This document shows positions 1 through 11,617 of a stretch of 64,000 bases of DNA, piece by piece (positions within the stretch are counted from its first letter, which is position 1; every line of letters begins with the position of its first letter). The notes beneath the pieces are model-generated. The model did not search any database, was not told the origin of the DNA, and was given only the letters and a program-made list of their open reading frames with translations. The position numbers were made by a program, and so were the translations under genes. The stretch is from Triops longicaudatus (Eukaryota > Arthropoda > Branchiopoda > Notostraca > Triopsidae): contig JAGQDJ010000103.1 in NCBI GenBank assembly GCA_022885665.1, positions 1 through 64,000 of the forward strand, given 5' to 3'.

Positions 1-322
1 TTTTTTAGCGGCACCGCCTAGTTAACGCAACCTTGGACTACGAGCTCAAAACTGGTGTTCACGCATTATCCATTATGGTAATGAATATTGGTAATGAATA
101 TATACAAGTTTTGTTATGTGATGTGATCTCTTTTCAGGCTAAAACTCCTGACCAGTGGGACAACTCGAATAAAGCAATCGACCCCAGCCCATCCTGCCGA
201 GGAGGCTTTGGAAGATAATTATGTCGTATGTTTTTGTGCAGTGAATGTAATGTAAGTACTTAAAATTTAATACACATGGACTATCAGAAGTTTTAAGCGA
301 CTCCTGTAAAATTGGTTTCTGT
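1..322. other. 3' flank of the mannosidase gene
   Basis: No recognisable gene. On the minus strand an ATTAAA hexamer lies at 271-266, about 52 bases past the mannosidase stop codon, so it is a plausible poly(A) signal. On the plus strand a TTTTCAG acceptor-like site near 130-138 is followed by two open frames of 30-40 codons. Neither resembles a known protein and no partner exon can be seen, because the window begins here. A short direct duplication of GGTAATGAATAT lies near 78-103. Confidence 0.4.
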
Positions 323-3300
323 TTACAGTGCTTTCTTGGCCAGTGTTAATATGAAAGTGCGGATATCCATAGGGTTTAAGGTCACAATAAAGTCAGCTCC
401 TGGTGACTTTTTAATATTTTTGGGGGTGGATGAGGACTTGGTTTTGGTCGAAGCAACGGTCCATGGCAACCTGTTAGAATCCTTCGTCAATTGATTAGCA
501 GCTAGCATGGTTTCTTCCACCGCGGTGACGTCGTACTCAGCAAACAGATCCTACATAGAGCAAATTGCCACATTTCACCGTTTTATCCATGATATAGAGA
601 GTACCCCTAAATTGATGTCAACTGGCCAGGCGAGTTCGTTGTCTTCCCAAGAGTCGAAAATGTGTTCTAAACGAAGTAGAACTTTGTCACTACTCCACCG
701 TTCTAAAGTCAGGAGGTGCACGTTAGTTGGCAAGGCAGCTGACAAGAAAGTTTCCTGTTGAAAAACGTTTGTCAAATTCCTTGGCAAAGAAGGAAAAAGG
801 GAGAGAAAAAAGTATTTGACGTACTTGCATTTTAAAGGAACTCTGCCACTCCTCGAAGGTAAGGTTAGTTGGTGCCAAAATTAGCTCGGGTCGCATATAA
901 AGTTCCTGATTTAATGCCCTGATGGTTCTCATAGCTGTACCGGTGCGGCCTACCACCAAATAATGCGTCCCACGGACCGCTAAACCTTCCCCGTCAACGC
1001 CAGGCTCATTTAGAGCCTCGCCAACACCGAAAGCATCATCGTGCAGTAAGCGGCGATGAATCTATAGAGTAATTCTAGCAACCCGCTTCGACTAGTCACT
1101 TTATCTAGTTACCATGACTTCAAATTCTCGATCGTGGATAGCACCGCCTCCTTGAGCTCGGTCGGTAACCAAAGACACTTGCTGGCCATTGTTGTGCAAA
1201 AAGATGTGTGTGTTCACTGGGTAGTAGTTGCCAGAGACGGGCTCGGTCACCGTGAGATTCCAAGTCGGCCGGTAGTTAATGACACGTTTCAGAGTTTGAC
1301 GCCCGTTCGAATCGGTGTAATAGAAATCCTCCGTTTCCATCCCCGTCTTTATGCGGCTGATAATCTCTTTTCCAACTTTATCTCTATGTGAGACGTGCAT
1401 TTGGTCAGTATAGCAAACCTCATTTATAATAATATCTCATTTTACTCTACGGGGATGGGTCCAACGACCCAATCAAGCTCAATGTGAGACTCGCCCATGT
1501 ATAAGCGAATGACTTGAGAAAGCCAAGGGGTGTAAACTTGATGAACTTCCGATACCAAGGGCCCTGGTTGTAATTGTGACGTATTAGAACCGGTAAACGA
1601 AAATATATGTAAGAGGCGATTTTAGGAGTTTACCCGCAACAATATTGGTAACCGTGACATTGCCAATGGTATTGGCATCAGTGCCATCAGGTCTGAAAAT
1701 GTAAGCTCCGGAAGCTCGTCTGTTGCTGTCAATGTTGTCACCGTTCATTCCTGCGTACCACAAAAACTCCTGTGAAACATCCAGGGACCAATCAGGGGTT
1801 TGCACTTGACGAATCTGTCCATTTTCCCCGATCGTCACATTCAAGTACTGAGAAATAAAAGCCATTAATGAAACAGTGAAACTTGCATAAGTATGTCGGC
1901 CAATACTTCGTTCTGGAGAACGAAAATGTCACCGGCTTTAGTGCGTTTCTTTGACTTTGTCGGGAAAGATTTCATTGCACTTTGGTAGAATTTTGAAGAG
2001 GCGAAAACGCGCCGGACGTAGTAAGATCTGTAACCCAAAGGTGGTAACTCAGCCAGAAAGACGAGTTCGTTGCGTGCTAAGCTGGTGCGGCCCGCAAGGT
2101 TAATGACGGGTGTTGGAATTACAACTCCTTGAACAGTCAGCTTGGCCCCTGTGCATTATTTTTGTGTTGCAGCTCTTTTTTGTGACAAAGTGTTGTACGT
2201 TGTACCGGCTTTTACCTGTATCATCCAAAACATCATAGGCACCAGAGAACACAATCGGCAAGCGAATATATTTTCGAACAGTCCGCGCTAAGGGGTTGTG
2301 AATGGTGACCACGAATTTGGGATTTTCTTCCGAAATGGAACATTGGCTTATATTGAGTTGGAGACAAGAACCCATTTCCGGCACTGTTGTTCCGTTCAAA
2401 GGCAAAAATGTCCTGGATTATGTAAAAATTAGTACGTTTTCAGAAAAAAAATGCAATTCCTTGTGATTTTTTAAAATCAAGCCACTTGCTGACCAATTGG
2501 CTACGTTTTTTTAGATAAAACTTCGTCAACCCTTCACGGTTTGTCTAAAAAAACGTAGAAAGAATGTAACGTGTCTATTTTTTCTGTTATATTTTTGTCT
2601 TTAGTAATCGGTGAATAAATCTTCAGAAGTTGAACGTGGAATCATGGAAAGGGGATGAAATAGTTGAATTTTTATGCAAGTTGCACACAGAACCCTGCTA
2701 GCTGAAAACTAATTTAGTACAGCGTTTAATAATACGGTGGAGTAGAAAAATACGAAAAGTCAGAATATACGTACTGATAAGACGAAGTGATGGTATCCAA
2801 ACAATCGACCGTGCCTTCATGCATTCGGCGTGCGTAATCGCTAGCTACGTGTTCTTTCTCGGTGCCTGCAACCGCGTCGTGATGTTGGGCAATGGCCATG
2901 GCTTCCTTCAAGTTATTCACATTACCACGTTCTTGGCCGTCTCTTAAAAACGCCAAGGCATCAATTTGCTTACATGTCTAATAGCCAAACAATATAGAAG
3001 TCTGGTTTTTAGCTCCAATTTTGTTTGTTTTCCTAACCTGTAGCAGGCCACCCGATTTGCGGACCATGTACTTCAGAGCAGGGCGTGAGGTGAAGTAACC
3101 ACTGAGAGAAGTAAGAAAGACGCCGGGTAAGTGTAACGTGTAAGTGAGAAAAAAAGGGAAAAAAGTATTACGTCCAATACGAATGTGCGTCACTGCCATA
3201 AGGGAAGAAGTCGTCTTTTTTCAGCTTCCATGACAGATTCGCCTCGTTGACAGCTTTCAAGTAGCAAGACGGAGTAGAGTAAACAAGATTAACCATGCTT

Positions 3301-5569
3301 CCATTGGCTTGCAGAGCGTTAGCATAACTTTTTTTGTTCCAAAAAATTTTATATTAGTGTAAACTGGTGTTTCGTGGCTCGAGTGCATCTTACCGGATTA
3401 ATTTGTCCATATTCTTATACCAGACATGGGCGTCCATGTATTGAAAATCGGAACCCATAGTTAGCAAAATGTTGCTGGTTTTGTATGCCTTGGCCTGGTC
3501 TTGGCAATAATTCAAGAAAGTTTGAATGCGTTCAGGGACATTGTAATCTTTCGATTCGGGGTTATCAATGATGGGCTCATCATCGCAAAGAATATCGTAG
3601 CAGTAACCGGGTGGTGGCTGATAGAGGTTATGTAAAGCTCCAGTAAACAAATGGCTCTTATCACCTGTGGAAGACAGAAAAAGGAACTAATGAAAAGGGT
3701 CTGTTCTTTTGATACCCATTTTTTTTCTGGGCTTATCAAGTGTACAATACCTAAATACAAGTTGCCTTCCCAAACCATTTCCATACTTTGCGTAGCTTCG
3801 CGAAGTTTTTTGTCCTCGTAGTCCAAGCGGCCGAAGAATAAGCCATCGAACCCCATCAGCGCAAAAAGATTAGCTTGTTCTTTCGAATGGCCGAAAGGGT
3901 CAATCTGCCATGCAATCCTTGGACGACCACATTCGCCGAAGGTTTCATTGAGGAATCTAGTTTAAATTGGTTGTAAGACAAGTTCGTTGCTATTTCCATC
4001 AATCAAGGTCACAACACTTTCTTTCTCTTTCGATTTTTTCTGCTTACTTCAATCCCAAAGTCATCTGATCAATAATGTCTGCATAATGAGTCGTAGCTTC
4101 GTCGTTCATACACCAGCCTGGTTTAAAAAGGTGAAAAGAGATGGTTTAATTAGTATATGAAAAGCTTGGAACAAATAATTCGAAGTTATAATTTGCAGAA
4201 GTGGCCTAGTCATCACCTCCGTTGATGAATTCCAGGCGACCAGCATTTACCAAGTCTCGGACAACTTGGCGCGTAGCTTCGGTCTGTTCGTTCCACCACA
4301 AATAAAAGAAACCGGTCTCCACGTAAATAAATCTGTTTCGACACAGTGCCAGGATTATTAGTAACGAGCTAAAGATGTCATGGTAATTCTTTAACCTTCT
4401 GTCTGGTGAAACCTGCAGGGCGTCGATCACCGAATCGAGAATATATTGCACTCCAGCTTTCTGAATGTTAGATTTGGCTGGAATAAAAAGTAAAATAAAA
4501 TAGAAAATAAAAATGCCATGAAAAAAACAAAAATAGAGGTTTTATATATAAATTATTCTAAAGATTTTCTTTCAAGCTCCCCTCATTTGTTGTGTAATAT
4601 TCGTAGCGGCAACGAGCTTAGCTCACGCTGGACGCCAATACGAACAAACATCCTAAAACACATTATCTGGTGAACTTTATATTCGGCAGTTACAATTGTT
4701 ATGCAACCTTTTTATCTACAATGGCTGTTTTGTTATATTAGGAGAATTTGTGACACCTAGTTTTGTCCCGCGACGATTCTTAGGGTCTAGAATAGGTCAA
4801 TCCAAGCGTTTGAAGATTTTCCTGTGCGTCGTTTGCAATCGCAGACGTCAAGCAAATTTCTTGAAATTTTGAATATTGAATGCTTTTGGGATATTATAAA
4901 GGGAAAAACATCACGAGAAGTATTGTTCCTTATTTTACAACTGCGTTGCGAAATTATTGGCAGTTTTCTTGCGCGTACTCATTAATATTCTGACCAGTAA
5001 GTTCACTTTTTTTTGTCCTTCAAGGACGACTAAGACATTAGCTTCACACTACGCTGTGTAAAACCAAGTTTGAGCAAAAACAAGGAATGAAAAATTTTGG
5101 CACATGCTCGACGTTTTACGTCCCATCTGTTGAAGATGTGTAAATCCAACCTTTTTTGCCTTCATTAAGCACGACACACCATATTCAAAGGCACGCTGCC
5201 TTTTTGTTTTTAATTCTTACCTCCGTAGTAGTACTGGTCAACGGTTTTGAGCCATCCAACGTCATCGTGCGTGTGTGGTACCAGGTGAACATTTAGATAT
5301 CCAGGTTTCAGGCTAGGGCAACTCTTTAGGGCATGAAATACAATTACTTTTAAGAAGACAATAGTGATTGGGAGTAATTTTACATAGAAAAGGGATTTTG
5401 GCAGGTCCTAGTGGTTATTTGCACTATGTGTGTACATTACTTGGTAGCCGCAGGTATCGGCTGTTGGTGCTGGCTCCCAAACGCGAAAAACAGGAGCTGA
5501 TGGAGCACCTTGCACTACGCTAACGAAGCAGGCAAGGGCTAAAGCCCAAAGCCTGATTTGGCAGAGCAT
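323..5569 (-). CDS. MAN2B1-like: lysosomal alpha-mannosidase (GH38), 18 exons, complete
   Basis: Exons, 5' to 3' on the minus strand: 5569-5441, 5323-5221, 4477-4396, 4332-4217, 4117-4048, 3956-3751, 3664-3394, 3327-3172, 3101-3038, 2977-2775, 2412-2216, 2148-1907, 1847-1634, 1563-1446, 1383-1113, 1061-825, 754-605 and 550-323. All junctions are AG/GT and keep phase. They give 3057 bases, or 1018 residues (the human enzyme is about 1010). Residues 1-20 are a hydrophobic signal peptide. HLVPHTHDDVGWLKTVDQ gives the zinc ligands H62 and D64. AWQIDPFGHS gives the nucleophile D186. QHHDAVAGT gives zinc ligand H432. VTDRAQGG and the C-terminal VHLLTLERW, LANQL-like and NPMDIRTFIL blocks follow in the usual family order. 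The enzyme trims alpha-linked mannose from N-glycans in lysosomes. An odd Lys/Ser/Thr-rich spacer (about 976-993) sits before the terminal strand. Identity as a lysosomal GH38 enzyme is secure. The start is the only ATG that yields the signal peptide. Confidence 0.96.
2501..2558. repeat. near-perfect intronic hairpin (inverted repeat)
   Basis: The arms 2501-2519 and 2558-2540 both begin CTACGTTTTTTTAGA and match at 18 of 19 positions around a loop of about 20 bases. The hairpin lies in the mannosidase intron between 2775 and 2412, so it would be transcribed. It could be a remnant of a palindromic miniature transposon or a structured intronic element. The poly-U/poly-A stem makes a classical microRNA precursor less likely. 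Confidence 0.7.
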
Positions 5570-5626
5570 TGTCAGGGTGAAAACTCTTTAATATGTACTC
5601 GTTTCCAGCTTGACAGGCCGACCAGC

Positions 5627-5632
5627 AACTGA
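5627..5632 (-). promoter_or_regulatory. possible initiator of the mannosidase gene
   Basis: On the minus strand a TCAGTT hexamer lies about 60 bases upstream of the ATG at 5569. It matches the arthropod-type initiator (TCAGT), and the distance is sensible for a short 5'UTR. No TATA box and no clear downstream promoter element was seen. This is a motif match only. Confidence 0.25.
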
Positions 5633-7795
5633 GCCCTAAGCTACTAAGGCTGCGAAGTAAATTAAACAGTCGCGTGCCTTGTCTGTTACTGGAATGTTAT
5701 GAACTTGACTTGCCAAGCTGAAAAAGGCTAGCCAAGTTTAAGGGAGTTAAACATGAGATAGTGGACAGGGTGATTGGCTTTTGAATAGATGATGGGGCCC
5801 GCACAGCGACAAGTAAAGCTGTTCCCAGTGCATAGCATGGGCAGCGTGGAGTCAGGTGCAAATCTGGGAACATCGGAGCGATAAGTTCCTATCTGTCAAA
5901 GTTGGACAGATTGAAAAACAAGTTGAATAACAAATTTATGCGCTCCTCCCATTTTGTTTTCCGGGAGAAAGATGGTAATGGACGTGTATTGTAGCGTGGA
6001 ATCAATTTTGCCTCGGGTCCGTTTCAAGAGCGACAGATTTATCTGTCAATGTCTTTTCAAAAGTTTCGAAGCTTTTCCTGTTGAGCAGGTGGAGGTGACG
6101 GCTTTGCCATGCTTGGGCTAGCGTTTTCTTCAGTGGTGTTTCTGACAAGCTCCCGAGTGAGCTAGTTAACTCGGAACGTTAGACCCCGATTAAACTGAAA
6201 TGGCTTTTTTTACACTCCTGAACCAGGGAAGGGAGAATGAATACCTAGTAAATTACGCTTGCTTACTAATCAAGTGTTAGAACAGGGCCTGGGCACAGAC
6301 GCAGTCTACAGACGAGCGATAGGGGCGTGATAAAAGCTTAATTTTTTGCACTCCTTTTGGCCGTTAAAGCCACATGAATGTTTTTCATGTAGTACAAGAC
6401 CTTGAAATCACGCTGCTAGGTGGCGAGCTCCCACTTTCAGAGTCATTAAAAAACGTTCTGCATTTCATGCTCACTTACAACAGCAGGATTTTGGATCCGT
6501 TACGGTAAATAAGCTTTTCGAGATTCCGGTGTTGAATAGTTGTGTTTCGTAATCTCTGGTTGTCTGGAAGCCGTACGAGCAACGATGCGTTGGGTGATTG
6601 GTATACTGTGCTGTTTACAATTGTAGAAGCGTGGTTGAGTGTTTTGTGCTTCTTGAGGTCCTAAACATGTATAATAAATCTTCCCATCCTCTGGAAATCT
6701 TGTTTGTTCGTTCGACGTGCACCCTTGGAAAATGGTTCGATTCCGAAGAAGGATGCTCACAGCTAAGTCGTAGACTAATATTGATACCAAGTAATTAGCT
6801 CGGCTTCTAGTCGAAGATGTATGGGCCGGTTTATTAAGCCGCCTTCGTTAGCATTGCTGTAGGCGTCGGCTTTTGCTTACCCTTCTCGTACGTTTTTTGT
6901 AGTGATTGAAGAAAAGACAGGTAAACGACCAACTCCCCTGCCCTGGCGTAGTATCTTATCTGAAAGCTATAGTTTTTAGCGAATGCTCTTAGAAAGTCTC
7001 TCTCTCCCCTTTAGATAGTGCTAAAAGCTTTTGGAATAGCCCCTCCACTCTTATAACACACCCGAAATGCCTTTATGTTTCTGATTGCAGCCAAATTTTT
7101 TGGTGGCCATATGGAACTCTGCCCTGGACTTAATTGGGACAGCAAGTGGAACACCTGGATGCGGAGTGCTTGCTCTTGGCTCTTACCTCCGTGGTCTCTT
7201 TGATAACATCTTACCCCCGAAGAGCCCAAAGCTTGAGCACCAGCCACCCTAGAGCTGAGAACCTTCCTTTCACCTTTGGAGGGTTTCAGCAAATTGCTAC
7301 CTTCATTTCCGGTACTTGTATGGGGTTTGTAGATTCAGCTTTCCTCCAGCCATCTTCTTGAAGCACCATTTGCAGGTTTTTCTCAAGAGCCTCAACAAGT
7401 GTTTTGTGTGTGCCACCTTTTTCTTATTGTTTGGGGAAGATACTTCTTGTGGGGAGCCCCACGCCCAGTCAGAAAGCACATAATACACAAACTTATGCCC
7501 TCTTGACTTCCTCATTATTTTCTGCATTGGTAATCCAATGTAAATCTTGGTCAGTCTCCGCCATGTCAAACAAATGCAAAATCGTTGTTCTTCAAGTCCA
7601 TTTCTGGCTGAGTAGCTTTTGTGTGTGCTTTCCATTTTAACGGTTGCAGTTGAGAAAGCTTTTGTTCTTTCGTATATTTCTTTTAACTTTAATGAACTTA
7701 GGATAATTTTGTGGTTTCTTTTTTTCTGCGTTTGAAAAATAAGCATGCGAGAGTTTGGGCTGTGTGGCTTGGTTTGTTTGACAGCGTCTTGACTT

Positions 7796-7966
7796 ATGAG
7801 AAGCGAACTCGAGGCATTTTTTGCCCTTTTATGCCACAGGGAGAGATTTAGAATGGAGAACGATCCAGGGTGCTACACAGCTGAGGTCTTCGAGAAGTTC
7901 ACGTTAGGAGGCTGCATTGGCGGCCACATTATTCTGGCTTTATTGAGATGGAAGGCTAGAACTAAG
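7796..7966 (+). CDS. possible short first exon, unknown protein
   Basis: The ORF starts at ATG with MRSELEAFF and runs 57 codons to a good donor (AAG|GTAAGG at 7967). It contains a hydrophobic patch, FTLGGCIGGHIILALL. If unspliced, it stops after 73 codons. No downstream partner exon could be joined with confidence and no family is recognised. It may be chance. Confidence 0.15.
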
Positions 7967-8826
7967 GTAAGGGCAGTTTGGGACCACACACGCAAAACCC
8001 CGGACTTCTTATATTGAAAAATGAGGGTGCTGGTTCAATATTTAGAGTTCATAACCGTTGCATGGATAGATGCCTTATAAGATGGCAGATCCCATATTTT
8101 TGCTTTAGTCGGCAAGGCGGATGACTTAAGGTCGGGAACTTTGAATCCCTATATCTTTGTTTTTGCTGAGCCATGCTAATGCACCTGCCCGACCATTTTC
8201 TCCGGTTTTCTACTCGACTGTGTGCCCAAGAGCCCGTTCTTGGTTATCGGCTCGGTCAATTGAGAGGACCGACGATCAAAATCAAAGGCCCGTTGTTTGT
8301 TTAACCAATTTGGGCCCATGTGATGAAAGGCATTGGGTATATTTTCCTTCAAATGCGGAAAGAGAAGATGATCAGAGCCAAGCAATTAGTTTAGCATGAC
8401 GTCATTTTTTTGTACAGCAAAGGTTGTAGGTCTGTTGAAAATCAACAAATCTGCGTGGTAGTCGATTAACAATTAATTTTATACCTTCAGAGGAGTTTGT
8501 CCCTCTGAAGCTCAAAGGAGCAAAACGCATCCTGCCAACCAAAATATATATAAAAAAAATAAATATAAATAAAATAAATAATCAGACATGACTAAAATAA
8601 CTATGAATTTTTAAAATTATTTCTGTACTTTTTTGCTAACAAAAGTTCGAGGCAAGACGAGGCAACGAAAAATTCTAACTATCTTTAACCAATTAAAATA
8701 AATCAAATGTATACGACTGGAGGAAAACAGAAGTAATCCAAGAAGAGGTTAGTTGAGGTGGTTTCTGTACGTCAAACGTCTTGTTTACTTAGATCATTAT
8801 GGGAACCAACGCTGGTAGTCTGGGCG

Positions 8827-8854
8827 TTTTTTTTTTTTTTTTTTTTTTTTTTTT
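8827..8854. repeat. poly-T run of 28
   Basis: Uninterrupted T homopolymer in intergenic DNA. Read on the minus strand it would be a poly-A tail, but the neighbouring sequence has no AATAAA and no recognisable retroposed body. Confidence 0.9.
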
Positions 8855-9373
8855 GCGTCTTCACATCGTAGCTTTGCATAAACGCTTACTTTCACAATTA
8901 ACTGTACGCAGAGGAATCCATTTCTCGTTTTTAGCGCTGTTGGCAATGATGATACAGAAGCCGTACATCTCGTGGGTATATGAGTTGCTCTATTTGTGTA
9001 TAACATTGTTTGCAGCAAGACAGTGAGTGAGAGAAAGAGAAAGACAGAGCCAAGCGTCGTCGGCGTCTCTCACTAGTACAAGAACCCTTACCACCACCAC
9101 CCAGCAGTTATGGATGTCAGCAGCAGCTGTTGCATTCAGAAATGGGGCGTGTGAAGGCAAAAAACCAAGGGGGATCTTCTCGATCGAAAGAAAGCGTTAG
9201 AGGGAAATAGACAAATTGAAAGACCTGGATTTTTTTTTATCCCTTATCGTTTCCCCCTTTCAAGGAAGATTTTGAATTCTTACCAAAGGGTTTCGAACAT
9301 CATAATTGTTATAAGAGGTGACCGAAACTCCCAATTCCCCTACGTCCTCACCTTTCCCTCTTGAGCGAGACTC

Positions 9374-9952
9374 ATGAAGGGTGAACATTCAGGCCGCTCG
9401 CACTTAGGTATTCTTCTCGTCGTCTTTTTCCTAATGCTTGTCGGCGCCAGTCGTTGTGTGCATTGTGCGCGAAAGGTCGCGTCACACAGATACTACGAAA
9501 GAGGCGCCGGAAAAGGGGGCGTCTATGACTGTTCTAATGGCCGCCAAGGCGCCTTGTCTCAAACAAGACCATGCGACGTCATACTTGTCATACGCAGTAG
9601 TTTTTCCCGCTATAGATTTGTGTGCGTCTCTTTTATGTGTGGTTCTGTACAGCCATCCTTCGCACGCTCTTCGGTGATCCCAGGCCAATCCGTCACAGTT
9701 GTAGAAACTTCAACAGCAGTTCACCAACAACAAAGCCAGGCTCCGTCAAAATACGCTTTCCACTTGATTTGTAAGCCTTTCAGTACGGGCTTTTTCGTCG
9801 GGTCCCTCTTATTTCTCGCCAAATTTTCTAGCAATGAGCGATGCCAGCCTCCGTTGTGGGTCAGAGTCACAAGGAAAGGAAAAACATTCTTTGAGAAAGG
9901 GGACATAACACTGGTCGAGTTGTTTCAAGTAGCGTGCATAATCAAGCGTTGA
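9374..9952 (+). CDS. unassigned 192-codon ORF with signal-peptide-like start
   Basis: The ORF begins MKGEHSGRSHLGILLVVFF, which reads as a typical secretion signal core, and is followed by a Cys- and Arg-containing region. It resembles no family I know, and the opposite strand is also open over part of it (9809-10237). It could be a small secreted protein or an upstream alternative exon of the ligand gene, but the GC-rich setting makes a chance ORF equally likely. No in-frame splice link to 11618 was found. Confidence 0.2.
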   Translation: MKGEHSGRSHLGILLVVFFLMLVGASRCVHCARKVASHRYYERGAGKGGVYDCSNGRQGALSQTRPCDVILVIRSSFSRYRFVCVSFMCGSVQPSFARSSVIPGQSVTVVETSTAVHQQQSQAPSKYAFHLICKPFSTGFFVGSLLFLAKFSSNERCQPPLWVRVTRKGKTFFEKGDITLVELFQVACIIKR

Positions 9953-11617
9953 CAAGGAGGCTTGGAAGGGTGTCGTGACGCAGAACGACCCCATGAAGGG
10001 TAACGCCAATGCTAACTCATTCAAGGTTCTACTACGGGGTCTTCTGGCCCGTGTTTGAATTATTGAAACTGCGGAGTCGCCAGGACGTTCGTTCGGTCTT
10101 TTGTGTTGGTGAGCCGGGACGTCGAAAGCCACAAGAGCATGGAGACTATGACAAATCTGGACCGGCGCCATTGACTGTACACTTGGGTGATGGTAATGTT
10201 GCAGCAGTAGCACCGGAGTCAAAAGCAGACCCTCCATGGCGCCAGTACCCCCAAAGGCCGGCTACGTCTGAGCTTTGATGCACACTCCCTCTTTTTCCGA
10301 AAAGTTTACTGTGCAGTCTCCTGTTTCGAGCCTCGCTTTGGACAAAGTTTCTATAAATTTGTCCCGGCGTAGGGCGGCTCGTATTTTTCCGTTCGGCCCG
10401 AAGCCTTAGTGGTTTCTACACAGTAGCCCAAACAAGTCTTGGGCGCAAATGCATCGCGGCTCAAGAAACGCTGCCAGAACAGGCAAAAGGTTTAGGGGGC
10501 GAAGGGGTTGTACTTGTGCGTTTTCAAGAGGCCTGAACTCTTCGTCAATGAGCCTACATTAGCATTAGCACAAGAAGGGAGCGCAAAGGGAAAAAGTTGA
10601 GAGATTTTTGTTCCCGTTTCTCGAGGCCTAAGGCTGGCGCCTCGGAAGCCGAAGACGAAAAGGAGGCCTACTATAGCGCGCTGCCATGAAGGTGGGCCTT
10701 TATTTGATGAGGGCACGGGATAAGACAAAAAGGTGGACAACCTGGAGACAGTTGAGCTCATCGTTTTCCCCCCAAATTGCCCAAGATCCTCAGGCCTCTT
10801 GAAAAGGGGTATACTTTGGACGGTGTCTCTGCTTTTCGTCCGAGCCTGGTAACGGCTGTGAAAGAAGTGTATAATTTGTCTAAAAAGGATATGCTTGAGT
10901 AACGTTTGACAGGGAAAAGGTGGGGAATTAGCTGTATTGACCGCTTGAATGGCATACGGAACACAAGCTTGTCATCCGATTACCTAGGCGTCGTATTGCG
11001 TTTAATGACATGGAAATGGCCGGATTTTTTTTTCCACGGGTTTCTTCTTTTGTGAAAAGCCGTCGTTGACGCTACGTCCTATCTGCAGTGTAACAAAATA
11101 TCGGTGCGTCCGTCTTGGCAACCAAGTTATCCATTATTTTTAATATTAGAAAAGGTAAAGTTTTCCCCATATTTCGAAGAGAAAAGGGACCAATGTAAAG
11201 GGGAGTTGCATGAAAGACCTTCAGAATGAAAATTGGCCTACGCAGAAAGGGAGGGTACTTCAGGGTTGCTGTGGGCTTCACTATGGCTTGGGCTTCCTTT
11301 GCCTCGTGTCCGGCAGTTTCCGTCTTTCCGCTCGGTCTTCAAGTTGCTGTGCTTACCTTTGAAAGGCGTTAGTTGCTTGTCCACAGTTCTGCAGCGCGCG
11401 TGTTGAGTCGGTATTGCGCATCGCATAGAAGCTTAAAGCCGTGTTCGGAAAGTGTAATAGACAGGTGCTAGTTGAGTAGTGTGAATGTTCAATGAAAACA
11501 GTTCATAGCGGAGGAATGTGAAATTATTGTGTAACATCATTTGGGCCGTTTTATGTCATGACTCAATTAATTCGGCCGTTAATGCTTGGATCTAATTTTC
11601 GGGTTTGCAATTAAACC

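Larger units (their letters stand above)
5633..11617. other. intergenic region between mannosidase and BMP3-like ligand
   Basis: The two flanking genes are divergent. No recognisable gene lies between them. Contents include an AT-only stretch near 8545-8585, a 28-base T run (8827-8854), and a GC-richer zone at about 9000-11500 in which several frames are open by chance. Two ORFs with some coding character are listed separately (7796 and 9374). Promoter and 5'UTR of the BMP3-like gene presumably lie in the right-hand part, but no core promoter could be identified. A GGTTCGATTCC box at about 6735 has no tRNA fold around it. Confidence 0.5.

Noticed and set aside
6700..6770. tRNA B-box-like GGTTCGATTCC
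   Set aside because: The flanks cannot form the T stem or acceptor stem, and there is no A box at the right distance.
7303..7746. 147-codon minus-strand ORF
   Set aside because: No recognisable motif, no splice context and no preferred codon pattern; treated as chance.
9809..10237. 142-codon minus-strand ORF
   Set aside because: It overlaps another ORF on the plus strand in a GC-rich zone with several open frames; no protein features.
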